Positions 49,784-59,780 of a DNA stretch of 64,000 nt are shown here, in pieces. The notes under the pieces were generated by a model. The model was given only the letters and a program-made list of their open reading frames with translations. It was not told where the DNA came from and ran no database searches. This DNA comes from Clostridium pasteurianum. GTDB lineage: Bacteria; Bacillota; Clostridia; Clostridiales; Clostridiaceae. Where the stretch lies: positions 62,001 through 126,000 of the forward strand of contig NZ_MCGV01000001.1 of NCBI RefSeq assembly GCF_001705235.1, in the 5' to 3' direction. Positions within the stretch are counted from its first letter, which is position 1. Each line of letters opens with the position of its first letter. The position numbers were made by a program, and so were the translations under genes.

Positions 49784-50071
49784 AAGATTACTAAAATTTC
49801 ATTTTACATTAAAAATTAATAATTCGTAGTTTATAAATATTACGAAGTAATAGTATTTTGAAACATTAAATAAAAGCAAGGTAAATTTTTCTCCGCTTTT
49901 CTGCGAAAAATAATATATATATTAAACTAAATCGGTTATTTAAATTTTGCAAGCTTCGTAGAATTATTGAAAGTTTACTTGTCTAAATAGTAATTTACTA
50001 ATTTAATCTATGTAATTTATGCCTAAAATTCCGTAGGTACGGAGGAATTTTTCCCTTGTTTTACTCCAAAA

Positions 50072-50259
50072 GCGAATTAACATTGATGAAGCAACGATTT
50101 AAAAAAATTCTAATAAATCTTGGTTGAAAAATCATAAAATACTTAGAGTTTTCAATTTGTCTGAACGTTAGTGAGTTATTGAAAACTCTTAGGATTTTAT
50201 GATTTTTCAACATTAGATTTATACAATTTTTTTAATGTTGCAAATCAATGTTAGTTCGC
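50072..50259. repeat. Large imperfect palindrome
   Basis: Inner arms 50124-50155 and 50179-50210 match at 30 of 32 positions across a 23-base loop. Outside these, pairing continues through ATAAATCT/AGATTTAT, TTTAAAAAAATT/AATTTTTTTAA, GCAAC/GTTGC and GCGAATTAACATTGAT/ATCAATGTTAGTTCGC. Total length 188 bp. It looks like a mobile palindromic repeat or a huge hairpin downstream of ftsY. Confidence 0.8.
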
Positions 50260-50307
50260 AATATTTTTATTTAGTGCAACAGCCTCATAAAGTTTATTGT
50301 ACTATAC

Positions 50308-51219
50308 TTAGAACAGAGCATTAACAAATTCTATAGGATTGAATTCTTGAAGGTCATCAATTCCTTCTCCAACTCCTATAAATTCAACAGGTATGTTAAG
50401 TTGATGTTTTATTGAAATTACAATTCCACCTTTAGCCGTACCATCTAACTTAGTGAGAACTATACCATCTATATGACAAACCTCCATAAATTGTTTTGCT
50501 TGAATTACGGCATTTTGTCCGGTTGTTGCATCAAGTACAAGAAGTGTCCTTCTGCCGCACTCACTGAATTCTCTATCTATAATTCTATTTATTTTTTCAA
50601 GTTCATTCATAAGATTTTTCTTATTATGAAGTCTTCCAGCTGTATCACATATTAATACATCACCTTTTCTTGCTTTAGCAGCTTCAATAGCATCAAAAAC
50701 TACTGCTGCAGGATCTGATCCTTCCTGATGTTTGATTATATCAACATCTGCTCTTTTACTCCATATTTCAAGTTGATCTATAGCTGCTGCCCTAAAAGTA
50801 TCAGCTGCAGCCATTATAACTTTTAAGTTTTTTAATTTAAGTCTAGCTGAAATCTTACCTATAGAAGTAGTTTTACCAACACCGTTTACTCCCACAACCA
50901 AAATCGTTTCTGGAAGCTTTTTAGGCATTAAGCTCCCTTTTTGATTTCCAAGTATATCGACTATTACCTCTTTCAAACAGTCTTTTACAAGCGCAGGATC
51001 TTTTAAATTTTTCTCTTTTATTTTTTCCTTGAGCTTATCTATTATGTATAAAGACGTTTCCACACCTATATCTGAAGTTATTAAAATTTCTTCCAATTCA
51101 TCATATAAATCATCATCTATACGAACTGTAGAGCTTAACATATCTGTTATTTTATTTGTAAAACCATTTTTTGTTTTAGAAAGACCACTTTTTAATTTAT
51201 CAAAAAAATCTCCTAGCAT
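50308..51219 (-). CDS. ftsY: SRP receptor FtsY
   Basis: 303 residues with N domain, GVNGVGKTTSIGKISARL (G1), ICDTAGRLHNKKNLMNEL, LDATTGQNAVIQAKQFMEVC, LTKLDGTAKGGIVISIKHQL. No acidic A domain, as usual in Gram-positives. Receives Ffh-ribosome complexes at the membrane. Follows smc. Confidence 0.97.
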   Translation of the reverse strand: MLGDFFDKLKSGLSKTKNGFTNKITDMLSSTVRIDDDLYDELEEILITSDIGVETSLYIIDKLKEKIKEKNLKDPALVKDCLKEVIVDILGNQKGSLMPKKLPETILVVGVNGVGKTTSIGKISARLKLKNLKVIMAAADTFRAAAIDQLEIWSKRADVDIIKHQEGSDPAAVVFDAIEAAKARKGDVLICDTAGRLHNKKNLMNELEKINRIIDREFSECGRRTLLVLDATTGQNAVIQAKQFMEVCHIDGIVLTKLDGTAKGGIVISIKHQLNIPVEFIGVGEGIDDLQEFNPIEFVNALF

Positions 51220-51253
51220 ATATTATTCACCTTCCTGTACTAATACAATTATT

Positions 51254-54200
51254 TTAACTTATATTTTCTTTACTGCTATCTAAGTCAAGCGATATAACTT
51301 TTGAAACACCTTTTTCCTGCATTGTAACGCCGTATAAAACATCGCTAGCTTCCATTGTTCCTTTTCTATGTGTTATTACTATAAATTGAGTATTCTTTGA
51401 AAATCTTCTTAAAAATTCTGCATAGCGGGCTACATTAGCATCATCTAGTGCTGCCTCTATTTCATCTAATATACAAAACGGCGTTGGTTTCATCTTTAAT
51501 ATAGCAAATAAAAGTGCTATAGCAGATAGTCCCTTTTCACCACCGGACATTAGATTAATATTCTGCAGTTTTTTACCTGGAGGCTGCACATTTATTTCTA
51601 TGTTGCAACTTAACTCGTCGTCACCATTTAATATTAAATCTGCACTTCCACCTTTAAAAAGATCCTTAAATGTAATCTTAAAATTTTCATTAAGCTTTTT
51701 AAAGTTTTCACTAAATACACTTCTCATTTTTGAAGTCATTTCATCTATAACGCTGAGAAGCTCTGCCTTGGCACTATCTAAATCTTCCTTTTGAGCATTC
51801 ATAAATGTATACTTTTCTTTAACTTCCTTGTATTCTTCAATGCTGGATACATTTACTACACCCATTGCATTTATTTCTTTCTTTAAAGCTTCAATTTTAG
51901 CTTTATAAGTATTTAAATTATCTACATCTTCCTTAAGTTCAAGAGCCTCGGAGTAAGTTAGTTTAAAATCACCATTTAATTTTTCATATAAATTTTCACT
52001 TTCAGTCTCCATTTTGGCCAAATTTATATCGTTTCTGTGATTTTCACCTTCCATTTTTCCAAGAACTAAGTTTATCTCTTCAAGTTCATTTTGTCTTTTT
52101 TCTATTTCACTTTTTAATTTTGACCTTTTATCTTCACTATTATTAAAAGATTTCTCAATATTTTCGATAATTGCATTTACTTCAATAATCCTTGCATTAT
52201 CGTCCTTTATTTTAATCTTTAAATTTGAAACCTGTTCCTCATAAGTATTTATTTCATTTTTTAAAGTATCTTTTTTACTTACTGAATTTTTAATTTCAAA
52301 TTTATATCTTTCAATTTCTTTCCCTACAGATGATACTATCTCGTCATTTTTGGCCTTTTCAATTTTAACAGAAGTAATATCATCATTTATCAGTATTAAT
52401 CTTTCACTTTCACTACTTAACTTTGCTTCTAAATCTTCTATTAATTTATTATTATTTGTTTCTTTTAACTTTAAGCTTTCATTTTGTTCTTGCTTAACTT
52501 TAAGTTCTTTTGAATTTTCTTCTAATTTCTGCTTTATTATATTAGTTTCCTCAATAGATATCTTATAATTTCTATTTAATTTTTCACTTTCAAAAGTTAT
52601 TGAGTTAAGTCGCTCTTTAATTTTCGCAAGCTCAATATTATCACCATGAATTGAATCTGTTAAATCAAGGCATAAATCATCTAAATTCTTTACTTCCCTT
52701 TTGTTCTTGTCTATCATACTCGAAGAATCTTTTATGTCAACTGTAATTTTTTCGATTTGTAATTTTATTTCTTCAATTTGTCTTTTCCTACCTATTATAC
52801 TTGCAGCTTTTGAATACACACTTCCACCTGTAAGGGAGCCTCCAGGATTTACAACTTCTCCAGTTAAAGTAACTATTTTAAAAGAATATGAATTAATTTT
52901 AGCTATTCTAAGCGCATTATCCATATTATCTACAATAACTGTCCTACCAAGAACATAATTAATTGCTGGCAAAAACATTTTATCATAATCTATAAGTTCA
53001 CTTGCTATACCAATAAATCCATTTTCGCTTCTGATATTATTTCCTAATTTTAATTTCCTATCCTTAATAATATTCAAAGGTAAAAATGTAGCTCTACCAA
53101 GATTTTTTGTTTTCAAATAATTTATAAGCTTTTTTGCTGTAATTTCCTCTGAAGTTATAATATTAGAAATAGCTGCTCCTAATGATATTTCTATAGCAAT
53201 TTCAAATTCCTTTTTTACAGTTATAATTTCTCCAAGTACAAAGCAGCTGTTGTTTTTTATATCAATAAAACCTCTATTAACATGCTGCATTAAGTTTCTA
53301 ACAGATTTATTATAACCTTCATATTGCTTTTCAAGATTAATTAACATATTTCTGTTAGCTTCTAACTTATTATACCTTGAATTTAAATTTCTGTTTACTT
53401 TTTCTTCATCAAAAATCATTCTATTTAACTTAGATATTTTATTTTTATTTTGAGCTATACTATTCTTAGAATCTTTTATTCTTGCATCAATCTTTACCAT
53501 TTCTCCATTAAGAGTATTTTTTGTACTTTCATTTATTTTAATAGAATTAGAATAACTCTCACTAGAACTTTTTATGTTATTAAGTTTCGCTTCATTATTT
53601 TCCATTTCTTTTTTTAGGATAATAATATCGTTATTATTTTGAGATATATTACTCAGTATTTCTACTGCATCGTTTTTATACTGTTTTACCAGCTTTTCGC
53701 AATTTTCAATAGCACTGCTGATTTTTTGTTTATTGTTTTCATATTCCTCTATTTTACATCTCAAATCTTCTTGATGATTCTTATTCTCTACTAATTTCTT
53801 GTTATATGTATTGTATTGTTCTTTTAGACTTTTAAAACTCTTATCTAAAGCTTCAATTTCATTATAAAGTTTATTTTTAGCTGACTCAGAACTAGTTATT
53901 TTCTCTCTAAATAACTCTATTTCTGATGATATTTTTTGACGTTGGGATTTGTTTTCATAATATTTGGTTTTATTACTGGAATACTGCATATCAAACTCAT
54001 CTAATCTAAAGCTAGCAGCTTTAAGTTCATTTGAAATTTCCTCTTTAGATTTTATCTTATCGCTAATAGATATTTTTAAATTATCCATTTTGTCTTTTAA
54101 ATTCATAATTTTACAATCTATATCATCAATAGAATATACTATAGTATTTATTTCCCTCGTCTTTAATTCATCAGATAGTTCTACAAATTTTTGGGCTTTT

Positions 54201-54829
54201 TCACTTTCTTCCCTGAGAGGCTCTAGCCTTTCTTCATAAGTTCTTAGAATATCGGTTATTCTCAGTAAATTCTGATTTGTGCTCTCTAATTTTTTTTCAG
54301 CATCTATTTTTCTAGTTTTAAATTTAACTATACCTGCTGCTTCCTCTAAAAGAGCTCTTCTCTCTTCAGGTTTTCCACTTAAAACAGCCTCTATTTTTCC
54401 TTGACCTATTATTGAATAACCTTCTTTGCCAATACCAGTATCCATAAATAATTCCTGTATATCCTTAAGGCGGCATCTTGTATTATTTATGTAATATTCA
54501 CTTTCTCCTGAACGGTATAACCTTCTGCTTACAGTGACTTCTCCATAATCAAGATTAAGTTTTTTGTCTGAATTATCAAGAACTAAAGACACTTGAGCTA
54601 GTCCCACAGATTTCCTATATTGAGTCCCAGCAAATATAACATCTTCCATCTTGCCGCCTCTGAGATTTTTTACGCTTTGTTCTCCTAAAACCCAAAGCAC
54701 AGCATCAGAAATATTACTTTTTCCACTTCCATTTGGACCAACAACAGCAGTTATTCCATTTTTGAAAATCAATTCTGTTTTATCAGCAAAAGATTTAAAG
54801 CCACGTATTTCAATAGATTTAAGAAACAT
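51254..54829 (-). CDS. smc: Chromosome partition protein SMC
   Basis: 1191 residues: Walker A VVGPNGSGKSNISDAVLWVL near the N-terminus, two long coiled coils, the hinge around 510-640 (GFIGIASELIDYDKMFLPAI, VNPGGSLTGGS), and C-terminal LMSGGEKGLSAIALLFAILK (signature) with CILDEIEAALDDANV (Walker B). Condenses and segregates the chromosome with ScpA/ScpB. Standard rnc-smc-ftsY order, with spoVS and a radical SAM gene between. Confidence 0.97.
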   Translation of the reverse strand: MFLKSIEIRGFKSFADKTELIFKNGITAVVGPNGSGKSNISDAVLWVLGEQSVKNLRGGKMEDVIFAGTQYRKSVGLAQVSLVLDNSDKKLNLDYGEVTVSRRLYRSGESEYYINNTRCRLKDIQELFMDTGIGKEGYSIIGQGKIEAVLSGKPEERRALLEEAAGIVKFKTRKIDAEKKLESTNQNLLRITDILRTYEERLEPLREESEKAQKFVELSDELKTREINTIVYSIDDIDCKIMNLKDKMDNLKISISDKIKSKEEISNELKAASFRLDEFDMQYSSNKTKYYENKSQRQKISSEIELFREKITSSESAKNKLYNEIEALDKSFKSLKEQYNTYNKKLVENKNHQEDLRCKIEEYENNKQKISSAIENCEKLVKQYKNDAVEILSNISQNNNDIIILKKEMENNEAKLNNIKSSSESYSNSIKINESTKNTLNGEMVKIDARIKDSKNSIAQNKNKISKLNRMIFDEEKVNRNLNSRYNKLEANRNMLINLEKQYEGYNKSVRNLMQHVNRGFIDIKNNSCFVLGEIITVKKEFEIAIEISLGAAISNIITSEEITAKKLINYLKTKNLGRATFLPLNIIKDRKLKLGNNIRSENGFIGIASELIDYDKMFLPAINYVLGRTVIVDNMDNALRIAKINSYSFKIVTLTGEVVNPGGSLTGGSVYSKAASIIGRKRQIEEIKLQIEKITVDIKDSSSMIDKNKREVKNLDDLCLDLTDSIHGDNIELAKIKERLNSITFESEKLNRNYKISIEETNIIKQKLEENSKELKVKQEQNESLKLKETNNNKLIEDLEAKLSSESERLILINDDITSVKIEKAKNDEIVSSVGKEIERYKFEIKNSVSKKDTLKNEINTYEEQVSNLKIKIKDDNARIIEVNAIIENIEKSFNNSEDKRSKLKSEIEKRQNELEEINLVLGKMEGENHRNDINLAKMETESENLYEKLNGDFKLTYSEALELKEDVDNLNTYKAKIEALKKEINAMGVVNVSSIEEYKEVKEKYTFMNAQKEDLDSAKAELLSVIDEMTSKMRSVFSENFKKLNENFKITFKDLFKGGSADLILNGDDELSCNIEINVQPPGKKLQNINLMSGGEKGLSAIALLFAILKMKPTPFCILDEIEAALDDANVARYAEFLRRFSKNTQFIVITHRKGTMEASDVLYGVTMQEKGVSKVISLDLDSSKENIS

Positions 54830-54845
54830 AAGAGCACTCCTTATC

Positions 54846-54947
54846 CTAACTTCTAGTAATTATTCCTGCAAATAATCCTACTACCATCATTATTACTACT
54901 ACATAAACAATAGCCTTTGTTGCTTTCTGTCGTGTTTCTTTTCTCAT
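54846..54947 (-). CDS. Small single-span membrane protein, 33 aa (DUF4044-like)
   Basis: ATG at 54947, stop at 54846. The product MRKETRQKATKAIVYVVVIM plus VVGLFAGIITRS is one membrane helix with a basic N-terminus. It ends about 16 bases before the smc start and carries the smc ribosome site at its end. The style recalls DUF4044 small proteins. Confidence 0.5.
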   Translation of the reverse strand: MRKETRQKATKAIVYVVVIMMVVGLFAGIITRS

Positions 54948-55287
54948 TTTAACCCCATCTTCCCTTCGTAAAATAAAAATATAACCAATATAAGTTTATA
55001 TTAATTTATAAAAAAATTCAATTATTAGTAAATAAAAACTTGCATACGACATTAAGGCTTTATAATTTCACAAAATCCTTAAAATAAAATTGTAGAGAGA
55101 ATAAATCCCACTACAATTTGAATATGTTTCTAATAAAATTGATTTAATAAATGTGAATAGGAACTGTAGCACTAAATATAAATAAAGCTAAGCAAAAACA
55201 GAATAAATAATTAAAAATTGTTGTTTTACAATATTTATAAGCTACAAATTATTAACTTTTAATCAAGCAGTTCCCATTGTCTCCTCT
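54948..55287. other. Intergenic region with dispersed repeat
   Basis: 340 bases between the small membrane ORF and spoVS. Contains repeat copy 2 (55088-55150) and an inverted pair GGAACTG (near 55161) / CAGTTCC (near 55268). No gene seen. Confidence 0.6.
55088..55150. repeat. Dispersed repeat copy 2
   Basis: AAATTGTAGAGAGAATAAAT then CACTACAATTTGAATATGTT and TCTAATAAAATTGATTTAAT. Related to 45425-45486. The leading hairpin is weaker here (TTGTAG/CTACAA). Confidence 0.55.
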
Positions 55288-55548
55288 TTATCTTGATTCA
55301 ACAATAAACTTAATAGCTGTTCTAATCTCTCCTTCAATAGATATCTCAGCGAAGGCCGGAACAGCAACGAGATCAATTCCATTAGGAGCTACAAATCCTC
55401 TGGTTATTGCTATAGCTTTTACTGCTTGATTTATAGCCCCAGCTCCTACTGCCTGTACTTCAGCAGAATTACTATTTCTAAGTACTGCTGCCAATGCGCC
55501 TGCTACAGATTTAGGTTGAGATTTAGCTGATACTTTTAATACTTCCAT
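55288..55548 (-). CDS. spoVS: Stage V sporulation protein S
   Basis: 86 residues from ATG 55548 (MEVLKVSAKSQPKSVAGALA, then AVLRNSNSAEVQAVGAGAIN, QAVKAIAITRGFVAPNGIDL). Almost invariant Alba-like spore-former protein. GGGGGT ribosome site. Confidence 0.97.
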   Translation of the reverse strand: MEVLKVSAKSQPKSVAGALAAVLRNSNSAEVQAVGAGAINQAVKAIAITRGFVAPNGIDLVAVPAFAEISIEGEIRTAIKFIVESR

Positions 55549-55602
55549 AAAATATACCCCCAATAAAATTTGTTTATAGAGTTATATATTCTACGAAATA
55601 CT

Positions 55603-56679
55603 TTATTTTCCTTCTTTGTACTTTACTTTTAAAAATGTATTTTTAGATAATTTATTCCATATCCCGTCAGTAAAGACCTTAATATTATCCTTTTTTACAT
55701 TAATATCTTGTATAACTTTAAATTCAAGACAATTTAACTTGCTTCTCATATTACTAAAGAAAAATTTTCTATTAGAATATAATTTAGAAACATCTTTAGG
55801 GTTTATATAAATTGTCACTTTTTTGAATTTTTTATCTTCTAGAATGTCTAAAATCATATCATTCATTATACTTCCCTCAACAAGTTCCCTAAAAGCAGGA
55901 TGAAATGGCCCTGCGATTAAGGAACCATTTACATTTATCTCTTCTGTTGGTTGAAGTCCAATTCGTATAACCTCTATACCATTTGAAGAAAGCATTCCAA
56001 AAATAACCTTGCTTATATCTACACATTCCTTAAGATCATAAGGTTTATATGTTCCTTTATTAAACATCAATTCCATAGGAGTATCCTTTATTACAAGCGC
56101 AGGATAAATTCTACATATATCTGGTTTCATACTTATTACTTTTTTAGTAGTTTCTATATCTTTTTTGAAATTATCGCCAGGAAGTCCAAGCATTATTTGA
56201 TGTCCCAAAACAAATCCGTAATTTTTTATTAGCTTAGAAGCATCTATTACATCTTTTTCGCTGTGGCCTCTTCCCGATTTTAAAAGCACTTCATCGTCAA
56301 GAGATTGGACCCCTAATTCAATTATGTCTACAGAATAATTTTTTAAGTTAGTAAGTATATTATCATCTATATAATCAGGTCTTGTAGATAGCCTTATATA
56401 TTTAACTTTATTTTTTTTCTTATAATTTCTAGCAACCTCAAGAAGTTCTTTTTGTTTATTAATATCTATTGCTGTAAAAGTTCCCCCAAAGAAAGAGACT
56501 TCAATAACTGCATCTTTATTAGGTATAGTGCTTAAATATTCTTCTATTGTTTCTTTAACATATTCTGCATTTACTTTATCATCTGCACCCGTTATTCTAT
56601 TTTGATTACAAAAAACACAGTTATGAGGACACCCCTCATGTGGAACAAAAATAGGTATTATATAATGTGCTTTACCCAT
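55603..56679 (-). CDS. Elp3-like radical SAM protein
   Basis: 358 residues with the radical SAM cluster HEGCPHNCVFCNQNRITG (CxxxCxxC), VSFFGGTFTAID, RLSTRPDYID and IELGVQSLDDEVL, the pattern of Elp3/oxygen-independent coproporphyrinogen oxidase-like proteins. Members occur between rnc and smc in many clostridia. Substrate unknown. It overlaps nothing and follows rnc by one base. Confidence 0.9.
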   Translation of the reverse strand: MGKAHYIIPIFVPHEGCPHNCVFCNQNRITGADDKVNAEYVKETIEEYLSTIPNKDAVIEVSFFGGTFTAIDINKQKELLEVARNYKKKNKVKYIRLSTRPDYIDDNILTNLKNYSVDIIELGVQSLDDEVLLKSGRGHSEKDVIDASKLIKNYGFVLGHQIMLGLPGDNFKKDIETTKKVISMKPDICRIYPALVIKDTPMELMFNKGTYKPYDLKECVDISKVIFGMLSSNGIEVIRIGLQPTEEINVNGSLIAGPFHPAFRELVEGSIMNDMILDILEDKKFKKVTIYINPKDVSKLYSNRKFFFSNMRSKLNCLEFKVIQDINVKKDNIKVFTDGIWNKLSKNTFLKVKYKEGK

Positions 56680-56680
56680 T

Positions 56681-57373
56681 TTAATTATTCAATCCTTTCA
56701 AAGCATTACATGCAGCATCCTGTTCTGCATCTTTTTTAGTATAACCTTCACCAGTACTTTTAATAGTATTATCAAAACTTAGATTGACAAAAAACTTTCT
56801 TCTATGAGGTGGCCCCTCATATTTAACAAGTGTATAATTTATATCCGTTTTACCATTTGATTGAAGTATTTCTTGAAGTTTTGTTTTATAATCAAGTATT
56901 ATTTTATTTTCTACGGCCTTCTGTATTGTATTTTTAAATACCTTTAATATGAAGCTCTTAGCAAAATCAAAGCCTTTATCAAGATATATAGCTGCAATTA
57001 CTGCTTCAACGCAATCAGCAATAATAGAAACTCTTGTACGACCACCTGTCATTTCCTCACCGTGGCTCATACGTATATACTTCCCAAGTTCCCATTTTTC
57101 ACCTATTTCATGAAGTGATATGCCGCAAACTACTAATGAACGTTTCTTAGTAAGCTCACCTTCTAATATTGAAGGATATTTTTTAAAAAGATATTCAGAT
57201 ATAGAAAGCTGAAGTACAGCATCGCCTAAAAATTCAAGTCTTTCATTGTATTTGATGTTTTTATTTTCATTTGCATATGAACTGTGAGTAAGTGCCGTAA
57301 TGATAAAATCTTTATTATCAAATTTTACGCCTAATTTTCCTTCAAGTTCTTCCAGCAATTTTTCTTCTTCCAC
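56681..57373 (-). CDS. rnc: Ribonuclease III
   Basis: 230 residues: catalytic motif NERLEFLGDAVLQL and DCVEAVIAAIYLDKG, then a dsRNA-binding domain (DYKTKLQEILQSNGKTDINY, GEGYTKKDAEQDAACNAL). Processes rRNA and dsRNA. Follows acpP, as usual. Confidence 0.97.
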   Translation of the reverse strand: MEEEKLLEELEGKLGVKFDNKDFIITALTHSSYANENKNIKYNERLEFLGDAVLQLSISEYLFKKYPSILEGELTKKRSLVVCGISLHEIGEKWELGKYIRMSHGEEMTGGRTRVSIIADCVEAVIAAIYLDKGFDFAKSFILKVFKNTIQKAVENKIILDYKTKLQEILQSNGKTDINYTLVKYEGPPHRRKFFVNLSFDNTIKSTGEGYTKKDAEQDAACNALKGLNN

Positions 57374-57479
57374 TTAAAATTCACTCCCTATAAGTGCATT
57401 CTTCAAATTACAGCAAATAAGACCTTTTTAAGGACTTAGATTACTAAATAATTTCAAGAATAAACTCTTATTTTAAATA

Positions 57480-57505
57480 CAAAGTCCCGTATAAAACGGG
57501 ACTTC
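57480..57505 (-). terminator. Terminator after acpP
   Basis: Perfect stem AAGTCCCGT/ACGGGACTT around TTTAT, directly after the acpP stop. The minus-strand trailing T-run is short (TTTG), so strength is moderate. Confidence 0.75.
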
Positions 57506-57508
57506 TTT

Positions 57509-57742
57509 TTACTCTTCAGTATGAGCCTTTATGTAATTAACTACATCGCCTACACTTTTGATCTTTTCTGCTTCTTCATCAGGCATTTCTATATCAAATT
57601 CTTCTTCTAAAGCCATTACTAATTCAACTATATCAAGAGAATCAGCACCTAAATCATCAATAAAAGAGGATTCCATTTTAACTTCAGACGCATCTAAACC
57701 TAGTTGATCAGCTATTATGCTCTTAACTTTTTCAAATATCAT
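57509..57742 (-). CDS. acpP: Acyl carrier protein
   Basis: 77 residues with the phosphopantetheine site [12 protein letters not shown] and the acidic helical body ([20 protein letters not shown]). Carries growing acyl chains in fatty acid synthesis. Downstream of plsX. Confidence 0.97.
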   Translation of the reverse strand: MIFEKVKSIIADQLGLDASEVKMESSFIDDLGADSLDIVELVMALEEEFDIEMPDEEAEKIKSVGDVVNYIKAHTEE

Positions 57743-57849
57743 ACTTTCACCTCCTAAACTCTATTATGATAATATTACATATATTTGCTGTCGTCAATAT
57801 TTATATACTAAATTATATTATATTATGCACAAAAAATTATTCATAATGT

Positions 57850-58845
57850 TTAGTTTAGCTGTTCCAATTGACTAGAAATCCTAGTTATTATTTCATTTTT
57901 TTTGCAGTTCTCAGCCTGCTTTATTGCATTTTTAAAAGCTTTAGCATTTGAACTACCGTGTGCCTTTATAACTATACCTTTTGAGCCCAAAAAAGGAGAT
58001 CCACCATATTCACTATAATCAAATTTTTTTGCAAATTTCTTTAAAGCAGGTTTTAAAAGTAACGCTCCTATTTTTGATCTTGTAGATGACAGCATTTCAC
58101 TTTTTAACATTTTAAATATATTAATAGCAACACCTTCATACATTTTAAGGAGAGTATTACCTACAAATCCATCACATACTAATACATTAACATCACCATT
58201 AGAAGCTTCTCTTGGCTCTACATTTCCTACAAAATTCAAACCTGATTCTTTTAAAAGTTTGTATGTATTCTTTGTTAAGTCATTTCCTTTTTCTGCTTCT
58301 GAACCTATATTAACAAGACCTATTGTAGGATTTTTAACATTTAATATATTTTCAAAATATACTTTACCCATAAGTGCAAATTGAAGTAAATATTGAGGCT
58401 TACAATCCACATTTGCTCCAGCATCACTTACCATAAAAGGAGAATTTTTCCCTGGCATAATAGGTGATAATGCAACTCTATCAATACCCTTTATTCTTCC
58501 AAGCATAAGAGTAGCTCCAGCCATCAATGCACCTGTACTTCCGGCTGAGATAACAGCATCAGCTTTTCCATCTTTTACAAGATGCAGTGCTTTATAAAGC
58601 GATGATTCTTTTTTCCTCCTTATAGCCATAACAGGATGTTCATTATTCGTTATTATATCTTTAGCATCGATTATTTCTATTTTGTCCCTATTAAAATCAT
58701 ATTCATTAAGTTTTTCATTAATTTTATCATACGGGCCCGTAATCATAATGTGTAAATCATTATACTCATTAATAGCGTCTATACACCCTTTAATTACAGC
58801 TTCCGGAGCATTGTCTCCGCCCATTCCATCAATAGCTATTATCAT
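57850..58845 (-). CDS. plsX: Phosphate acyltransferase PlsX
   Basis: 331 residues beginning [20 protein letters not shown], with [20 protein letters not shown] and [13 protein letters not shown]. Makes acyl-phosphate from acyl-ACP for phospholipid synthesis. Next to rpmF and acpP, as in Bacillus. Confidence 0.97.
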   Translation of the reverse strand: MIIAIDGMGGDNAPEAVIKGCIDAINEYNDLHIMITGPYDKINEKLNEYDFNRDKIEIIDAKDIITNNEHPVMAIRRKKESSLYKALHLVKDGKADAVISAGSTGALMAGATLMLGRIKGIDRVALSPIMPGKNSPFMVSDAGANVDCKPQYLLQFALMGKVYFENILNVKNPTIGLVNIGSEAEKGNDLTKNTYKLLKESGLNFVGNVEPREASNGDVNVLVCDGFVGNTLLKMYEGVAINIFKMLKSEMLSSTRSKIGALLLKPALKKFAKKFDYSEYGGSPFLGSKGIVIKAHGSSNAKAFKNAIKQAENCKKNEIITRISSQLEQLN

Positions 58846-58937
58846 AAATTACACCTCACTTTGGCACGGCCATACTAAAATACAAATTTATATATAACTT
58901 TTAGTGCTTAATAATTCTTCTTAATTAAAAATAAAAA

Positions 58938-58962
58938 GAAAGTCACTAGACTTTCTTTCCTT
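58938..58962. terminator. Terminator after rpmF
   Basis: Perfect palindrome AAAGAAAGTC-ACTA-GACTTTCTTT followed by TTTATT on the minus strand. It directly follows rpmF. Confidence 0.85.
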
Positions 58963-58967
58963 TTTAA

Positions 58968-59150
58968 CTATTTTTCTACAGCAACTACTTCCTTGCCATC
59001 ATAGTAACCACAATTCTTGCAAACTCTATGTGCGAGTTTCATTTCATGACAATTTGGACATTCAACCATTCCAGGTAAACTTAATTTGAAAGTCTGAGCT
59101 CTTCTTGAATCTCTTCTAGCTTTTGAAAATTTTCTAGCTGGATTTCCCAT
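58968..59150 (-). CDS. rpmF: 50S ribosomal protein L32
   Basis: 60 residues: [40 protein letters not shown] with the full CxxC-CxxC zinc site. GGAGGTG upstream. Follows the yceD-family gene. Confidence 0.97.
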   Translation of the reverse strand: MGNPARKFSKARRDSRRAQTFKLSLPGMVECPNCHEMKLAHRVCKNCGYYDGKEVVAVEK

Positions 59151-59164
59151 TTGTATACACCTCC

Positions 59165-59662
59165 TTAATGATTTGAAAACAAATCCTTAAGCTTTGCAAA
59201 TCTTGGGTCAATATTTTCTTCATGACAATTGCATGTAGATATATTCAAATTTGTACCACACATTGGGCACAACCCTTTGCAATCTTCTCTACATAACTTT
59301 TTTATTGGCAGAGAAAGTATAATATTGTTTTCAACAATTTCATTTATATCTACTTCATAGTTATTTATAAAGATGACTTCATCATCCTCATTTTCCGGAT
59401 TGTCAGTAAATCTTTCGTTTATTTGCAAATCAATACGGTAAGGAAATTTTTGAAGACACCTAGAACAAACAAGCTCAATAGTTCCCTTAAGTTCAGCATT
59501 TAAACTTATAATACTGCTATCCATTACTAATTCGCCTTTTAAAGTTAATGGGTCTAATACAGTATATTTTTCTGAATCATAAGTGAAACTTTTCACATCA
59601 AGTGTAACATCAATAGGTTTTTTATCAACTTTTTTTGTCATTAAATCAGAAAGATCTAACAT
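59165..59662 (-). CDS. YceD/DUF177 family protein
   Basis: Start chosen at ATG 59662 ([20 protein letters not shown]) after TAGGAGC. 165 residues with [20 protein letters not shown] and [20 protein letters not shown], the cysteine pattern of DUF177 proteins implicated in 23S rRNA accumulation. Paired with rpmF in most bacteria. Confidence 0.93.
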   Translation of the reverse strand: MLDLSDLMTKKVDKKPIDVTLDVKSFTYDSEKYTVLDPLTLKGELVMDSSIISLNAELKGTIELVCSRCLQKFPYRIDLQINERFTDNPENEDDEVIFINNYEVDINEIVENNIILSLPIKKLCREDCKGLCPMCGTNLNISTCNCHEENIDPRFAKLKDLFSNH

Positions 59663-59780
59663 TTTTTTATAGCTCCTAAAATAATAATTATATTTTAACT
59701 CACAAAAATAAACTGGTTTAATATCAATCATTAACACAGCTACAATTTATTATATAAGCATGTAAAATAAATGTCAAGTT

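Larger units (their letters stand above)
49719..50307. other. Long intergenic region with terminator and large palindrome
   Basis: 589 bases between ylxM and ftsY. Contains the terminator 49742-49783 and an imperfect palindrome at 50072-50259, plus a smaller inverted pair around GCAAGGTAAATTTTTCTCC and GGAGGAATTTTTCCCTTG. No gene seen. Confidence 0.6.
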
